A model generated the notes under the pieces. It was given only the letters and a program-made list of their open reading frames with translations. It made no database searches and had not been told where the DNA came from. The position numbers and the translations under genes are program-made. From assembly GCA_009779925.1 (NCBI GenBank), contig WRAZ01000010.1, forward strand, positions 1-62,775: 62,775 nucleotides of DNA. Reading direction: 5' to 3'. This DNA is from Chitinivibrionia bacterium (GTDB lineage: Bacteria; Fibrobacterota; Chitinivibrionia; Chitinivibrionales; Chitinivibrionaceae). Positions 50,496 through 60,143 of this stretch are shown here, piece after piece; the first letter of the stretch is position 1, and each line of letters begins with the position of its first letter.

Positions 50496-50732
50496 TTACT
50501 TTTTTGCCGCTTGTTTCTCGTTAATATAATCAAGAACATTTTGCACGGTTTTGAGCGTGTTAATATCGCGGTCGTTCACTTTAATGTCAAATTCAGTTTC
50601 GATTTCGTTTACTATTCCTGCAACGTCAAACGAATCAAGTTTCAAATCCGAAAGCAATGCCATTTCGGGCTCAACTACAATGGACTTGTCGCCTTTTGCC
50701 TCGCGGACAATTTCCTGAAATTTTTCTAACAT
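50496..50732 (-). CDS. Acyl carrier protein-like protein
   Basis: 78 residues from the ATG at 50732, chosen for the GGAG site 8 nt upstream over a GTG three codons earlier. The phosphopantetheine site is S34 in KLDSFDVAG, with Phe where most ACPs have Leu. Four-helix ACP pattern with acidic helix II (VNEIETEFDI). It lies 14 nt downstream of an acyl-activating ligase, so the pair may load a carried acyl group rather than act in general fatty-acid synthesis. Confidence 0.85.
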   Translation of the reverse strand: MLEKFQEIVREAKGDKSIVVEPEMALLSDLKLDSFDVAGIVNEIETEFDIKVNDRDINTLKTVQNVLDYINEKQAAKK

Positions 50733-50746
50733 AAAATTCACTCCTT

Positions 50747-52444
50747 TTATTTTTTGTAATTTCTTTTAATTTTCTTCGTCGTCGTTTTTGGAAACTCCTC
50801 GTCGCGCACCAAAGTTTTCCCGATGTTCTTTTGCGGCGGCTGTTTTCTGTTGTACTCAACGATGTCCCTTGCAAATTTTTTCGCGTAATCGACGTCCTGC
50901 GTTCCCGTTTGCTCAATGTATTCGGGATTGAAATACGCTTCTGCTACAATCACTTTTTCCTCGTCATCTTGGAAAACGACAACTTCCATAATGTATGGCA
51001 TTTCGGTCATAATTTCCTGTTCCATACCTTCGGGAGAAACGTTTTCTCCGTTGCTCAAAATTATGAGATTTTTCTTACGTCCGCCGATGTAAAGGAAGTT
51101 ATCCTCGTCTTTATATCCCACGTCTCCCGTTCTGAACCACTTGCCGTCGGGATGTTCAAAGAACGCTTCTTTGGTTGCCTCTGCGTTGTTGTAGTAGCCC
51201 ATCATAACGTTGTCGCCTTTAACGCAAATTTCGCCCATTCCTTTTTCGTCCGGTTCAAATATTTTAATGTTTATGCCGGGAAGAATGAAGCCGATACTTC
51301 CTTTTTTCTGCCAGAAATTTCTGTTTACCGAAACAACGGGCGAGCATTCGGTAATTCCGTAGCCGTTTATAGTATTTACGCCCAATTCACGGAAGCCCTG
51401 AATGTATCTTTCGTCAATAGGAGCGCCGCCTGTTACAATCAAAGTCAAATTTCCGCCGAATGCCGAGTGTACCGCCTTAAACAACGTTCTTCTAAGGTCA
51501 ATGCCGAATTTAAGCAGGAAGTTGCTGATTTTTATCATTTTTCGGAGCAATTTTGCCTTGCCCGATTTTTCTGCGCTTGCCCAGACACGAGCATAAAATT
51601 TTTCCACAAAAAGCGGCACCAGAAGAATGCTGTCGGGCTTAAATTTACCCATATCAGCCAATACGTTCGGAAGCGATTTGTTTATACATATATCACATCC
51701 GTAATATAACGGACACAATACGCAAGCCATAAACGCAAAGGAATGATTAAGCGGCAAAACCATAAGCACTCTTCCGTAAACTTCGGCGGCAAGTACAACT
51801 TGATTTACATTGGAAGCAAGGTTTTTATGCGTTAGCATAACGCCTTTGGAATTTCCAGTAGTTCCCGAAGTATAAATTATCGCCGCCAATTTTTCGGAGT
51901 CAATTTTATATTCCAAAAATTCTTTTGCAGACGGAGCGTTTTGCGCAACAAGCTCTTTTCCGCTTTCTATCATTTTAACAATGTCTGTGTGCAGATTAAG
52001 TTTTAATTTAAGTTTATCGCTTTTGATTTTTTCGGCAATGTCGGCAAAATCATTGGAATAAACAAGAACGCCCGCCTCGCTGTCTTTTACTAATACCTCC
52101 AGCTGTTCAGCAGAAAGATTTTTATCAAGCGGCACCATAGCGCTTCCGCCGTTTGCACCCGCAAAATACGACAATACCCACAAATACGAAGATTCGCCAA
52201 GCAGGACAATTCTTTCATTTTTTATGTTTTTTTCGTAAAACGCCGCTCCCAGCGCATCTATTTCCTGCTTAAAGCGGGTGTATGAAATATTGACTTCCTT
52301 ATCGTTGTCGTCTTCAAAAGAAAAAGCGTTTTTTTCACCCCACTTTTTACTTGCATAATCCATAAGGTCTTTTAAGTCCCTAACCATCTCTCTATTGTAA
52401 AGAGGGTACGGCTTACTCGTAGTTTTCAGCATTCCCTTAATCAT
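50747..52444 (-). CDS. Long-chain fatty acyl-CoA synthetase / acyl-ACP ligase family
   Basis: 565 residues, ANL adenylate-forming superfamily. The P-loop is YTSGTTGNSKGVMLTHKN, the A5 motif NGYGITECSP, and YKDEDNFLYIGGRKKNLIILSNGENVSPEGME holds the hinge and substrate Lys region. The end (FPKTTTKKIKRNYKK) supplies the catalytic lysine. Closest by pattern to FadD/AcsL enzymes that activate fatty acids. Its ACP neighbour makes an acyl-ACP ligase plausible. An AATAACGTATTTTA element lies 52 nt upstream. Confidence 0.85.
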   Translation of the reverse strand: MIKGMLKTTSKPYPLYNREMVRDLKDLMDYASKKWGEKNAFSFEDDNDKEVNISYTRFKQEIDALGAAFYEKNIKNERIVLLGESSYLWVLSYFAGANGGSAMVPLDKNLSAEQLEVLVKDSEAGVLVYSNDFADIAEKIKSDKLKLKLNLHTDIVKMIESGKELVAQNAPSAKEFLEYKIDSEKLAAIIYTSGTTGNSKGVMLTHKNLASNVNQVVLAAEVYGRVLMVLPLNHSFAFMACVLCPLYYGCDICINKSLPNVLADMGKFKPDSILLVPLFVEKFYARVWASAEKSGKAKLLRKMIKISNFLLKFGIDLRRTLFKAVHSAFGGNLTLIVTGGAPIDERYIQGFRELGVNTINGYGITECSPVVSVNRNFWQKKGSIGFILPGINIKIFEPDEKGMGEICVKGDNVMMGYYNNAEATKEAFFEHPDGKWFRTGDVGYKDEDNFLYIGGRKKNLIILSNGENVSPEGMEQEIMTEMPYIMEVVVFQDDEEKVIVAEAYFNPEYIEQTGTQDVDYAKKFARDIVEYNRKQPPQKNIGKTLVRDEEFPKTTTKKIKRNYKK

Positions 52445-52495
52445 TTAACAAATTCTCCCCAAAATAAAAGTTAAAAAAGACATATAAAACTGCCA

Positions 52496-52507
52496 TAAAA
52501 TACGTTA
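52496..52507 (-). promoter_or_regulatory. Promoter-like TAACGTATTTTA element before the acyl ligase
   Basis: Minus strand, 52 nt before the ligase ATG. A matching TAACGTATTTTT lies before eno (54748-54759). Both keep the GTATTTT core of the wider set. Confidence 0.3.
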
Positions 52508-52555
52508 TTTCCGCGCCATAAACGGAAAAAAAGTGAAAACGAGCATAATCCTATG

Positions 52556-53308
52556 TTATCCGCCGAGCCAAAATTTTGCTTCACTCACGCTCTCTCCGCC
52601 TCTTTCTGCGTAGTCTTTCAGCTGGTCTTCACCAATTTTTCCAACCGCAAAATACTTTGCTTTGGGATTAGTAATATAAAACCCGCAGACCGACGAAAGC
52701 GGCGACATCATATAATTTTCGCTTAAAGTTATACCTATACTTTTAAAATCGAGAATTTTGTCTATATCTTTCATAATTCGTATATCCGGAAGCGATGGAA
52801 AACCTGCCGCCGCACGTATTCCGTGTCTCCCGTCAAGGTATTTTTTGTGATAATATTCCGACAACGCCTCCACAAGCCGCTGTGCCGAAGACGCATACAA
52901 AAGCGACAAATACATATCGTCGGCTTCGGCAAACTCTTGAGATTTTTTGTCAAATTCCGCGCCTACCGTTATCGCAAAAACGCCTATTTTATCGCCTTTT
53001 TCAATAAAATCCGATAAACAATAATACGGTTGCCCCTGTGGTTTTTTAGTTTGTTGTCGAAGCAAGCGCAATAAAACGGGCTCTTTGGCGCAAATAATTA
53101 TATCGTCGCCTTGCGCTTCCACATCAAAAAACTCAATTTTTGCCTCGCCGAAGTAAAAGTTTTCATTTTGCAGTTTTTTTATTAAATCCAAGGCATCTGC
53201 GCGCAGTTTTTTTGCCTCGTCGCAATCAGTATCTCTGATTTTCCAGAAACGAAAAAATTCGTTCCAATCAATATATTCTATTACTTCTTGAGTTATTTTG
53301 TTTTGCAT
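52556..53308 (-). CDS. Stand-alone MetH activation domain (reductive SAM-binding domain)
   Basis: 250 residues, corresponding only to the C-terminal activation domain of cobalamin-dependent methionine synthase. GIRAAAGFPSLPD (163-175) matches the SAM-binding R-x-x-x-GYPACPDH segment. IGITLSENYMMSPLSSVCGFYITNPKAKYFAVGKIGEDQLKDYAERGG is the C-terminal signature. In full-length MetH this domain remethylates cob(II)alamin with SAM and reduced flavodoxin. As a separate polypeptide it would need a split MetH core, which is not in the window. It lies downstream of eno behind a terminator. Confidence 0.85.
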   Translation of the reverse strand: MQNKITQEVIEYIDWNEFFRFWKIRDTDCDEAKKLRADALDLIKKLQNENFYFGEAKIEFFDVEAQGDDIIICAKEPVLLRLLRQQTKKPQGQPYYCLSDFIEKGDKIGVFAITVGAEFDKKSQEFAEADDMYLSLLYASSAQRLVEALSEYYHKKYLDGRHGIRAAAGFPSLPDIRIMKDIDKILDFKSIGITLSENYMMSPLSSVCGFYITNPKAKYFAVGKIGEDQLKDYAERGGESVSEAKFWLGG

Positions 53309-53332
53309 TAACTTTTCACTCCCTAAAAAAAA

Positions 53333-53362
53333 CAGGGGCGAAACTATAAAATTTCGCCCCTG
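53333..53362 (-). terminator. Rho-independent terminator after eno
   Basis: CAGGGGCGAAA (53333-53343) pairs with TTTCGCCCCTG (53352-53362), with an A-run on the left giving U on the minus strand. Confidence 0.85.
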
Positions 53363-53415
53363 CTATTATAAAAACACGCCCCGCGAAGCGTCAAATCGCC
53401 CGCACGGCAAGTGTG

Positions 53416-54756
<1,341 letters not shown>

Positions 54757-54827
54757 TTATTCCATCAAGACATTTCGGAATTTCGCTGAAATTTAACAAA
54801 TTTTGTCTTGATTGGCGTTTTTATCCC

Positions 54828-55229
54828 CTAATTATTTTTTTCCAGTTGTCGTTCAATGCGCTTGATTAAATCCGAATCCTTAGAGAGAGAAAGCGAGAGA
54901 GAAGACTTGGATATATAGTCCGCCGCACCAAAATTATGTCCTTTCATAGAACTTTCAATTCCGTCTTCCGAAGTTAAGAAGATTACTGGAATATTCTTGA
55001 AACTCGGGTCTTTTTTCAGACATTCAATTCCGTCAAAACCACTTATTTCGGGCATATTTACGTCCAAAATAATTAAATCGGGTCTGATATTTTGCATAAA
55101 CTTGAACATTTTGTCAAAACACGGGAACGGATATACTTCGTAATAAGCGTCCAATCGGCTTTTCAACGAAACCAAATTGCTTGGCATATCGTCAACATAA
55201 AAGATTTTTTTGCGGGTGTTTGCACTCAT
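54828..55229 (-). CDS. Single-domain response regulator
   Basis: 133 residues from the ATG at 55229, which has AAGGAG upstream; a longer reading back to 55346 lies inside the kinase gene. IFYVDDMPSNL holds the acidic pair, LIILDVNMPEISG the phospho-acceptor Asp, FLTSEDG the switch Thr/Ser and YISKSSLS the Lys. It has no output domain, so it acts through protein contact. It starts 19 nt after the hybrid kinase ends and is its likely partner. Confidence 0.88.
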   Translation of the reverse strand: MSANTRKKIFYVDDMPSNLVSLKSRLDAYYEVYPFPCFDKMFKFMQNIRPDLIILDVNMPEISGFDGIECLKKDPSFKNIPVIFLTSEDGIESSMKGHNFGAADYISKSSLSLSLSKDSDLIKRIERQLEKNN

Positions 55230-55248
55230 AAGTTTTATTCTCCTTAAA

Positions 55249-58200
55249 TTAAATTTTTTCTTTCGATAATTTTTCTGCAATTTGCGAAAAATCCATTTTA
55301 TCAACGCTGTCTCGCAACCAAACTGCAAGGTCGGCGTCTTGTGCATATCGATACATTTCTATTTCTTTCATTGCAACGCTAACACCGTCCATACTGAAGT
55401 CTCTACAGGCGGCAACAAGTTTTTCCAAAATGTCGGCGTCAATCTTTTCTTTTTGGGGCTTTTCGTTTTCTGCGTCTATTTGTGTAATCATTGTGCTCAA
55501 GTCCGAAAGTAATTTTTTCAGTGTCTCCAAGAATGCCGAATTGTGCTCTTTTATGAATTTCAAGTCTTTGGATTTTGCCGCGGCTTCGAGTTTTGCCGCC
55601 GAGTTTGTAATATCATCCGCAAAAATACCATAACTTGCTCCCTTTATGCTGTGGGTCGCATTTTGATACTCTTCGAGCTTATCTGTTTTTTCGCCTTTTT
55701 CCAATTCGGGTAAAAGCACGCTTACACTCTTTTCGTACGAGCGTAGAATTTTAAGGTATATTTCTTCGTCGCCGTCGTATTTTTCCAAGCCTTCGACAAT
55801 GTTTATTCCATCCACTTTTTTGTCGGTAAAAAATGACTTTGTTTCGCCCTTATCGACTAAACACGCTTGCGCCGCCGCGGCGGCTTCTTGGCGCGCGGCG
55901 GCTTCTTGGCGCGCGGCGGCTTCTTGGCGCGCGGCGGCTAAAACTTGTGGCGACTGTTTGTCGCGCACAAGTTTATTCAAAACCATATTCAAACGGCGAA
56001 TATCTATTGGCTTAGAAATAAACTCGTTAAATCCGTTTTTCAGGAATATCTCCGCCTGCCCCACCACGGCATTTGCCGTAAGCGCAACTATCGGATTTGT
56101 GTAGCCGATTTGGCGAATTATCTTTGTCGCGTCCAATCCGTTCATTTCGGGCATCATGTGATCCATAAATATAATGTCGTACACATTGCCCATTTTAATT
56201 TTATCTATTGCCTCTTGCCCGCTGGTTGCCGTTTCTATTCGCAGTTGATAAGGTTTCATAACCCCTACGGCGACATACAGATTTGTTTCCATATCATCAA
56301 CAACCAAGACACTTCCGTAAGGCATCGGGTCGCGCAAAATCTGTCTTCTTTCTCTGCTGGAAATGTATTTGCTTCGGAATTGTTTAAGATTTGCAACATT
56401 GTCGGCGCCTAAAATTTTGTCATCAGCTTTTTCCTGCAAAAGCCGCACAACAAACAAAGTTCCTACGTTAGGTTCGCTTTCTACACGAACATCGCCGCCC
56501 ATAAGTTGCGTCAAATGTTTTGTTATGGCTAAACCAAGCCCCGTACCTTCAACATTTTTGTTCTTTTCCAAATCAAAGCGAGAGTATTCTTCATAAAGTT
56601 TATTCAACTGCTCTTTAGACATTCCGCAACCCGTATCGCGTACACTCAACACAAGCATTATTTTATTATCGTCTAAAACCGCTTCGGAATGCACAGAAAG
56701 CACTACTTTACCCTTATCGGTATATTTGAACGCATTAGAAAGCAGATTGTTAAGTATTTGCTTCACACGAAGTTCGTCGCCTATGAGGTTTGCTGGAAGA
56801 TTTTGGTCTATTAACAATTCAATTTCTATCGGTTTGCTTTCGAGACGCGTCAAATTCATGTGGAGCGAATCGTTTATCATACTCGATACCTCGTACTCCG
56901 CAGGAACAATGTCCAATTTGCCCGCCTCGATTTTGGAAAAATCCAAAATATCGTTTATTATACCCAAAAGCAAATTGCTCGACGAGTAAATTTTGCTTAA
57001 TCCCTCCAATATACTTTCAGGAAGCGTGGCGTCTTCCGTCAAGATTTCGGTAATGCCGATAATTGCATTCATAGGCGTCCGAATTTCGTGGCTCATATTT
57101 GCCAAAAATGTCGATTTTGCCCTACTCGCCTCTTCGGCGGCGCGCTGAATTTCTTTACGATTTGTTATATCGTGCGCTATACCCATAACTCCGACAATTT
57201 CGCCGCCTGTCTCAATAGGCGTTTTGGTTGTTTCAAAAACCATAGTTTTTTCACCCATCGGTATTTCTACCTCCGAAACAGTCATTATGTTTTCATTTAT
57301 AGTCAGCATATCATTATTGACGAATTCTTTTGCTTTTTCATCTGAGTTCCAAAGGTCGTAATCGGTTTTTCCTATAATGTCTTGGTGCTTTTTTCCGAAA
57401 ATATCTTCCCAATACTCAAAAAACGCCTTGTTGCAATGCGTATAACGCAAATTCAAATCTTTAACAAAAATAAGGTCGGGTATCGAATCAAAAAGCGTGT
57501 TGAGCATTGTTGTTTGCAAAGCAAGTTCGCGCGTGCGTTTGCGTACTAATTCCTGCCGGTTTATCGCGCTTGCAATCATTAAATTCAACGAGCGCAGAAT
57601 AGCGATTTCTTCGTCTGAAAAATCTCTATCTTCTTTGCAATCGCCGACGCAGAATACTCCCCATAATTGCTCGTCTAAAAACATCGGAACGACAGCAACC
57701 GATTTTATACCGAAAACGCTTAAAAAAACCGCCTCTTCCTGAGACATATTTGAAAGCGAGCCGTTTACACAATCGCCGCTTAAAAACTTAGCGTCCCAAT
57801 CAATGCCCGCTTCTTTTGCGGAAAACTTCGCACCCGTGGGTACGGGAGGCAATTCTCTCGCTATTTCACTGTTCCAACCGTGAGTAACCGTATAACTGTG
57901 TTCACTGTCTGTTATATCACATTTCCAAACATATACGCGGTCGCCGCCCATAGCCCTGCCTACAAACTCCAGACTTTCTACAACCGAACGCTCAACATTC
58001 TCATCTTCTTTTGTAGAAAGAAGCAATATAGCCGCGTGATTAACCGCTTTCAACATTTCGTCGCGCAACTTTATCGCCTGCATCGCTTTGTCTTGTTCGC
58101 GCATATCGTATGTGTAGCCCAAAACAACGTCTTCACCCTTATATTTGGCGCGGACAAGTGTAATTTTTGCAAACATAAGCGAATTATCGTAAGGAATTCT

Positions 58201-58701
58201 GTGCATCCAGTTAAAAGTACAGCGCCCCTCAACAAATGCTTTGCCGACAAGCTCTACAGCCATTTCGTCGGAACGTCGCCCGTTTGGTTGATATTCGGGC
58301 GAACATTCTGCTATAAATCTGTCTTGGTATTCTTTTTTGCTCTTAAATCCATAAAGCTTAACGCCTGCCTCGTTGCAATCTATTGTAGCAAGTTCTTTGC
58401 TCCACACCTGAATACACGTAGGCGACAAGTCAATCATAAGCATAGCGCGTTCGTGTTCTTCCTCTAATAATTTCTGCGCATTCTTAAAATTTTTTTCCGT
58501 TTGCCTTATTCTTATCCCAATTATAAAAAACGATATGACCGCAATAACAATCCCGATAAAGGAAGGCAGAAGCATACTTCCTGCAACCGCTTCACCGCGA
58601 TACTTTATAACATAGAATGAATATAACCACAATAAAGAAAGAAATGCTATAGCAGGCAATAAAACTATTTCCGCTCTGAAAAAAGTTAGATTTTTTACCA
58701 C
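55249..58701 (-). CDS. Hybrid sensor histidine kinase (2TM-PAS-GAF-PAS-HisKA-HATPase-REC-Hpt)
   Basis: 1150 residues. Two membrane helices (11-33, 42-63) with almost no periplasmic loop suggest sensing inside the membrane or cytosol. PAS (about 85-195), GAF (about 210-385), PAS (about 405-525), dimerisation with H538 in MSHEIRTPMN, ATPase with DTGCGMS and EGTGLGLAI, receiver with D847 in FMDHMMPEMNG, and Hpt with H1017 in NATHSIKGASYG. The REC-Hpt linker holds three exact 18-bp repeats encoding AARQEA. Phosphate can run His-Asp-His and on to the small regulator downstream. Upstream ACAAATATTATTTAG matches the motif before trpB2. Confidence 0.93.
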   Translation of the reverse strand: MVKNLTFFRAEIVLLPAIAFLSLLWLYSFYVIKYRGEAVAGSMLLPSFIGIVIAVISFFIIGIRIRQTEKNFKNAQKLLEEEHERAMLMIDLSPTCIQVWSKELATIDCNEAGVKLYGFKSKKEYQDRFIAECSPEYQPNGRRSDEMAVELVGKAFVEGRCTFNWMHRIPYDNSLMFAKITLVRAKYKGEDVVLGYTYDMREQDKAMQAIKLRDEMLKAVNHAAILLLSTKEDENVERSVVESLEFVGRAMGGDRVYVWKCDITDSEHSYTVTHGWNSEIARELPPVPTGAKFSAKEAGIDWDAKFLSGDCVNGSLSNMSQEEAVFLSVFGIKSVAVVPMFLDEQLWGVFCVGDCKEDRDFSDEEIAILRSLNLMIASAINRQELVRKRTRELALQTTMLNTLFDSIPDLIFVKDLNLRYTHCNKAFFEYWEDIFGKKHQDIIGKTDYDLWNSDEKAKEFVNNDMLTINENIMTVSEVEIPMGEKTMVFETTKTPIETGGEIVGVMGIAHDITNRKEIQRAAEEASRAKSTFLANMSHEIRTPMNAIIGITEILTEDATLPESILEGLSKIYSSSNLLLGIINDILDFSKIEAGKLDIVPAEYEVSSMINDSLHMNLTRLESKPIEIELLIDQNLPANLIGDELRVKQILNNLLSNAFKYTDKGKVVLSVHSEAVLDDNKIMLVLSVRDTGCGMSKEQLNKLYEEYSRFDLEKNKNVEGTGLGLAITKHLTQLMGGDVRVESEPNVGTLFVVRLLQEKADDKILGADNVANLKQFRSKYISSRERRQILRDPMPYGSVLVVDDMETNLYVAVGVMKPYQLRIETATSGQEAIDKIKMGNVYDIIFMDHMMPEMNGLDATKIIRQIGYTNPIVALTANAVVGQAEIFLKNGFNEFISKPIDIRRLNMVLNKLVRDKQSPQVLAAARQEAAARQEAAARQEAAAAAQACLVDKGETKSFFTDKKVDGINIVEGLEKYDGDEEIYLKILRSYEKSVSVLLPELEKGEKTDKLEEYQNATHSIKGASYGIFADDITNSAAKLEAAAKSKDLKFIKEHNSAFLETLKKLLSDLSTMITQIDAENEKPQKEKIDADILEKLVAACRDFSMDGVSVAMKEIEMYRYAQDADLAVWLRDSVDKMDFSQIAEKLSKEKI
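55885..55938 (-). repeat. Three 18-bp tandem repeats in the kinase linker
   Basis: TTCTTGGCGCGCGGCGGC three times without mismatch. In frame it encodes (AARQEA)3, a helical linker between the receiver and Hpt domains; copy number can change without breaking the frame. Confidence 0.9.
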
Positions 58702-58735
58702 CCCTGAACTCTCCTATTTGAAAGTTTACCGCCCC

Positions 58736-58752
58736 TAAAATAATATTTGTTG
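58736..58752 (-). promoter_or_regulatory. Promoter-like CAACAAATATTATTTAG element before the hybrid kinase
   Basis: Minus strand, 34-50 nt before the kinase ATG. It shares ACAAATATTATTT with the upstream regions of trpB2 and the mazE-like gene. Confidence 0.35.
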
Positions 58753-58779
58753 CAAGAGAATGGGTAAAAATAAAATATT

Positions 58780-59670
58780 TTATACCAAATTTCGCTTATT
58801 TACCGTTTTTCTCCGCAAGTTATAAAATTTACTGCCGAAAAAAATCGGCGTACCTTTTGCAAAATGTGGAACAAGCGTCGAAAGAACGACGGTCGTCCCT
58901 CTGATTTCTCCGCAAATTTTACTTTGCATATCTTTTTTATCGTCAAACGGATAAATCGCCGTCGCAGGAATAATATTTTTTCCGTCGGCAAATTTGTGCT
59001 TTCTGTAAACCGCAAATTTTTCGTAGCCGTATTTCTTTGCCTGTTCTATCACCCTCTCATTCCACCCCCCGTAAGGAAAGGACAACGTAGAGACAAGGCA
59101 TGCCTTGTCTCCCCTATCCGCCTTGTCTCTGTCAAATATTGCATTCTCTAATTCGTTTTTGGAATTAAGCAATTCCTGCGCCAATGTCTCATCGTTAAGA
59201 AGCGTTAAATCCAAATGCCGAACTCCGTGGCTTGCTATTTCCCAGCCGTTTTGACTTAATTCTTGCAAATTTTCGGCATTCATCATATTTTTTGTGCTGT
59301 AAAAATCCGCTATCTTTTCGCCGCCCGCTATCCCGCTCGCCGCAAAAACCGTCGCCGTAAACCCGTATTTTTTAAGTATGGGAAATGCCAAATCAAAGAC
59401 AGACTTGTGCCCGTCGTCAAAGCAGATACAAACCTCGTCTTTTTGCATTGTAAATTCGCTGAATAAAACCGCTTTTTTTCGAGAGAGAGAAAGCTGAGTA
59501 CAAAAAACTTCAAACTGCGCCGCCGAAACCTGCGAAAGCGACAGAGGTATCCCCTTTGATATTCTGTGAAAAAGTAGAACGCCCACATTTTTATTTGGGG
59601 GCACAAGAAGTCCCGCAAAAAAACCAAGCAAAAGCGGCAACAATAAAACAGCTAACGCTGTAAAAATCAT
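58780..59670 (-). CDS. Polysaccharide deacetylase family protein (CE4), membrane-anchored
   Basis: 296 residues with an N-terminal hydrophobic segment (1-24). Motif 1 is CICFDDGHKSV, motif 2 IASHGVRHLDL (H-x-x-x-H), motif 3 FPYGGWN. It likely removes acetyl groups from envelope or extracellular polysaccharide. Between motifs 2 and 3 (about residues 180-196, RDKADRGDKACLVSTLS) lies a palindromic mini-element inserted in frame. It overlaps the roadblock gene by 4 nt and is last in the MglA operon, which suggests a surface or slime role tied to motility. Confidence 0.85.
   Translation of the reverse strand: MIFTALAVLLLPLLLGFFAGLLVPPNKNVGVLLFHRISKGIPLSLSQVSAAQFEVFCTQLSLSRKKAVLFSEFTMQKDEVCICFDDGHKSVFDLAFPILKKYGFTATVFAASGIAGGEKIADFYSTKNMMNAENLQELSQNGWEIASHGVRHLDLTLLNDETLAQELLNSKNELENAIFDRDKADRGDKACLVSTLSFPYGGWNERVIEQAKKYGYEKFAVYRKHKFADGKNIIPATAIYPFDDKKDMQSKICGEIRGTTVVLSTLVPHFAKGTPIFFGSKFYNLRRKTVNKRNLV
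59087..59131. repeat. Palindromic mini-element inside a coding region (ACAAGGCATGCCTTGT type)
   Basis: AGACAAGGCATGCCTTGTCT (59091-59110) is a perfect palindrome opened by GTAG; a partial second arm CCTTGTCTCTG follows at 59121-59131. It is in frame within the deacetylase gene. Confidence 0.8.
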
Positions 59671-60137
59671 TTTTTATCCGTTTTTTTATACGACGACACG
59701 TCCAAATTCAAGAATGGGTCGGCAACAACCCTTGCGTACATATTTTCCAAAACGTCGGCGACTGCGGATTTGCAATCGTTAATAACGGTTTTTACGCGCA
59801 TAAGGTTGCTTCTGTCGGTAAAAATCGCAGTAATTATATTATTATGGTCAATTTGAACGACATACAAATGATAGAGAACACCCTCCTGATAAAGCGTTTC
59901 AAATTCCTTTTCTCCGACTATATGTGCAATGGCACTGCTGGACGCAAAACTTCCCACTACCAAAGCCGCAAGCGAAACCTTGTCGAAAGCGTTTGCTTCC
60001 GCCTGATACGATATAAGCCGACCCGATTTGTTTATTACCATTATAAGGTCGCACTGTCCCGAATCAACGATTTTAGTCAACACCAAATTCAGTTTATAAA
60101 TATCGTGTTCGTTTATTATCAAGTCTCTTTCAGCCAT
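59667..60137 (-). CDS. Roadblock/LC7-domain protein (MglB-like)
   Basis: 156 residues. The roadblock fold spans about 13-125: LVLTKIVDSGQCDLIMVINKSGRLISYQAE, ALVVGSFASSSAIAHIVG and VQIDHNNIITAIFTDRSNLMRVKTVI. Roadblock partners regulate small GTPases; MglB is the GTPase activator of MglA. It starts 6 nt after the MglA-like gene, so the pairing is strong. The C-terminal 30 residues after the fold are polar and may mediate polar localisation. Confidence 0.83.
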   Translation of the reverse strand: MAERDLIINEHDIYKLNLVLTKIVDSGQCDLIMVINKSGRLISYQAEANAFDKVSLAALVVGSFASSSAIAHIVGEKEFETLYQEGVLYHLYVVQIDHNNIITAIFTDRSNLMRVKTVINDCKSAVADVLENMYARVVADPFLNLDVSSYKKTDKK

Positions 60138-60143
60138 ATTTTT

